Of a stretch of 6,607 nt of DNA, positions 5,664 to 6,607 are shown in pieces. How positions within the stretch are numbered: the stretch's first letter is position 1; the number at the start of each line of letters is the position of its first letter. The notes under the pieces were generated by a model. That model was not told the DNA's origin and ran no database searches. It was given only the letters and a program-made list of their open reading frames with translations. The stretch lies in the NCBI GenBank assembly GCA_028284105.1, contig JANQSK010000510.1, forward strand, positions 1 through 6,607, read 5' to 3'. The DNA comes from Anaerolineae bacterium (GTDB taxonomy: Bacteria > Chloroflexota > Anaerolineae > Promineifilales > Promineifilaceae). A program made the translations under genes and the position numbers.

Positions 5664-5677
5664 TTAACGGCCGTTAA
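5664..5677. repeat. iterated palindrome copy 6, extended to 14 bp (intergenic)
   Basis: TTAACGGCCGTTAA is a perfect 14-bp palindrome in the 70-bp gap before the OsmC gene, beginning 2 bp after the stop of the small membrane gene. It is the only non-coding copy and has the longest symmetry of the six, which argues that the palindrome itself, rather than a coding need, is what is kept. Confidence 0.85.
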
Positions 5678-5679
5678 TC

Positions 5680-6021
5680 TTACCTAGAGCATCTACCTAT
5701 GGTTGCCGAAGATGGGTCGCCAGTAGCTGGATCGTAGCATTGGCAAAAAGATGTAGGCTCACCTTGCCCATCCCACAAAAAGTAGTTAATCGACGTTAAG
5801 GTGCACTCCCGATTTCTTCCTGATGGCCGCGCCCATTCCATACCGACACCATTTGTATCCTCTTCTTGAACCATAAATAAGCGAACATGTTGCCGAGGAT
5901 TACTGCCTAAATTGATCTCTCCCCTTGTCGAAAGGACAAATGCCGTGATGGGAAAAGCCATAATGACTAGCCAAACCAAAATAACAAGAAGGTAACCGAT
6001 GCGCCGTAACCATATTTTCAT
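5680..6021 (-). CDS. small membrane-anchored protein with extracytoplasmic cysteines, unknown function
   Basis: A 113-residue protein of no family I recognise. It has a basic N-terminus (MKIWLRRIG), one hydrophobic helix (about 9-30) that looks like an uncleaved signal anchor, and a polar outer domain of about 80 residues. That domain holds four cysteines (C73, C93, C95, C111), including a CxC pair, so disulphide bonds or metal binding outside the cell are possible. Aromatic and Gly/Asn-rich turns (SINYFLWDGQGEPTSF, 77-92) suggest a small beta domain. The ATG is only 16 nt past the T-tract of the glgP terminator, and there is no Shine-Dalgarno. Either its promoter overlaps the terminator and the leader is very short, or it is read by leakage through the terminator. 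It is followed by the 14-bp palindrome and then the OsmC gene. It might be a lineage-specific protein. Confidence 0.7.
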   Translation of the reverse strand: MKIWLRRIGYLLVILVWLVIMAFPITAFVLSTRGEINLGSNPRQHVRLFMVQEEDTNGVGMEWARPSGRNRECTLTSINYFLWDGQGEPTSFCQCYDPATGDPSSATIGRCSR

Positions 6022-6037
6022 AATTGTGTAAAAGTGT

Positions 6038-6067
6038 AAAAAAAGAAGGGAGTGAGCTCCCTTCTTT
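6038..6067 (-). terminator. intrinsic terminator downstream of the phosphorylase gene
   Basis: On the minus strand an 11-bp perfect stem (AAAGAAGGGAG / CTCCCTTCTTT) closes a 4-nt CTCA loop and runs directly into a seven-T tract. This is a textbook Rho-independent terminator for transcripts leaving the phosphorylase gene, whose stop is about 60 nt upstream. It marks the end of that operon. Confidence 0.9.
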
Positions 6068-6094
6068 ATAAATCTCCTCTAAATTTGTTATTCA

Positions 6095-6119
6095 AGGAAA
6101 CCACAATCATGGTTTTCCT
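6095..6119 (-). repeat. imperfect hairpin in the phosphorylase 3' untranslated region
   Basis: AGGAAACCA and TGGTTTTCCT form a 9-bp stem with one bulged base around a 6-nt loop, starting about 10 nt after the phosphorylase stop codon. No T-tract follows, so it is probably not a terminator by itself. It may stabilise the 3' end of the message upstream of the true terminator. Confidence 0.55.
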
Positions 6120-6129
6120 GCTATTCTTT

Positions 6130-6607
6130 TTATGATTCTCTTAAAGAATTAACATACATATTGTTGGTGTAATCTTTAACCATTCGATGCATGCTAAAAG
6201 CAGGGGAGTTATACATGATTGTTTCTCGCATAATACTTACCCAACCGCGAGGGACATTATCACGGTCACGATTGTAATAGAGCGGAACAATTTCATCTTC
6301 CAATGTTTGGTACAGAGCATTGGCATCAAAGTCATCTTGGGCATTTTCATTGTCGAGCTCAGTTTCATCACCAATTCGCCAGCCATTTGCCCCGTTGTAC
6401 CCTTCAACCCACCAGCCATCGAGTACGCTGAAATTTGGAATCCCATTGAGGGATGTTTTCATACCACTAGTTCCACTAGCTTCTCTAGGACGGCGTGGCG
6501 TGTTCAGCCAAATATCAACACCCTGCTTTAAGTAGCGGGACGTATGCATGTCATAATCTTCCACAAAGGCAATTCGACCACCTAAATTGTTATGTTTTGC
6601 CAAATTG
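6130..6607 (-). CDS. glgP: alpha-glucan (glycogen) phosphorylase, GT35, C-terminal part (5' end beyond window)
   Basis: About 159 C-terminal residues of a GT35 phosphorylase, which uses phosphate to release glucose-1-phosphate from glycogen or maltodextrins in the cytosol. The motif EASGTSGMK, with its Lys encoded at 6459-6457, matches the pyridoxal-phosphate lysine region (EASGTGNMK in classical enzymes). The context RIAFVEDYDMHTSRYLKQGVDIWLN before it, and NGIPNFSVLDGWWVEGYNGANGW after it, are typical of the shorter 'alpha-glucan family phosphorylase' branch known from Thermotoga and many other bacteria. The frame is open through to the right edge; the TTG at 6603 is an internal leucine, not a start. 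The natural stop is a TAA at 6132-6130, so the C-terminus is complete. It is the last gene before a strong terminator. Whether it prefers glycogen or maltodextrin cannot be seen here. Confidence 0.93.
   Translation of the reverse strand, partial: NLAKHNNLGGRIAFVEDYDMHTSRYLKQGVDIWLNTPRRPREASGTSGMKTSLNGIPNFSVLDGWWVEGYNGANGWRIGDETELDNENAQDDFDANALYQTLEDEIVPLYYNRDRDNVPRGWVSIMRETIMYNSPAFSMHRMVKDYTNNMYVNSLRES

Noticed and set aside
6065..6095. Possible promoter for the small membrane gene: TTGAAT (6095-6090) and TATAAA (6070-6065) on the minus strand
   Set aside because: The spacing is 19 bp, the -35 match is four of six, and the -10 overlaps the terminator stem. It is too weak to annotate, although some promoter is needed here.
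6187..6535. Plus-strand frames opposite the phosphorylase
   Set aside because: They are shadows of a highly conserved enzyme domain in another frame.
1..6607. CRISPR array, transposon ends, tRNA or prophage block
   Set aside because: No spaced direct repeats, transposase, cloverleaf or phage structural genes were seen on either strand. The muramidase alone is not evidence of a prophage.

Overview
All ten protein-coding genes in this window lie on the minus strand, tightly packed, with no rRNA, tRNA, CRISPR array, transposase or clear phage block. Base composition looks moderately AT-rich (judged by eye, not counted). The mix of genes (SH3b-muramidase, lone receiver domain, RlmI, DUF3830, OsmC, a GT35 phosphorylase of the 'alpha-glucan family' type) and small lineage-specific membrane proteins suggests a free-living, possibly filamentous bacterium. 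Chloroflexota/Anaerolineae is my best guess, but it rests on general resemblance and not on any marker gene.

Layout in the direction of transcription, from the right end. (1) The C-terminal end of an alpha-glucan (glycogen) phosphorylase (6607-6130), followed by a hairpin and a convincing intrinsic terminator (6038-6067). (2) A small membrane-anchored, cysteine-containing protein of unknown function (6021-5680) and an OsmC-family peroxidase-like protein (5609-5178). (3) A 112-bp intergenic region with a perfect 12-bp inverted repeat and a weak promoter candidate. (4) A likely eight-gene transcription unit from 5065 to the left edge: a two-TM membrane protein, a one-TM YtxH-like protein, a single-domain response regulator, MogA/MoaB, a three-SH3b muramidase, the rRNA methyltransferase RlmI, a DUF3830 protein and a truncated alpha/beta hydrolase. 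Gaps inside this unit are 1 to 27 nt, and several ribosome-binding sites sit in the end of the preceding gene, which suggests co-transcription and translational coupling. The gene functions do not form an obvious single pathway. Envelope/cell-wall work (membrane proteins, muramidase) and housekeeping (MogA, RlmI) are mixed.

The most striking signal is not a gene. The palindrome ACGGCCGT, always inside (A/T)ACGGCCGTT, occurs six times in 6.6 kb, against about 0.1 expected by chance for an 8-mer. Every CGGCCG in the window is part of such a site. Five copies are inside five-codon-unrelated places of four different genes and one is intergenic, extended to a perfect 14-bp palindrome. This looks like a highly iterated palindrome comparable to cyanobacterial HIP1 (GCGATCGC), but with a different sequence.
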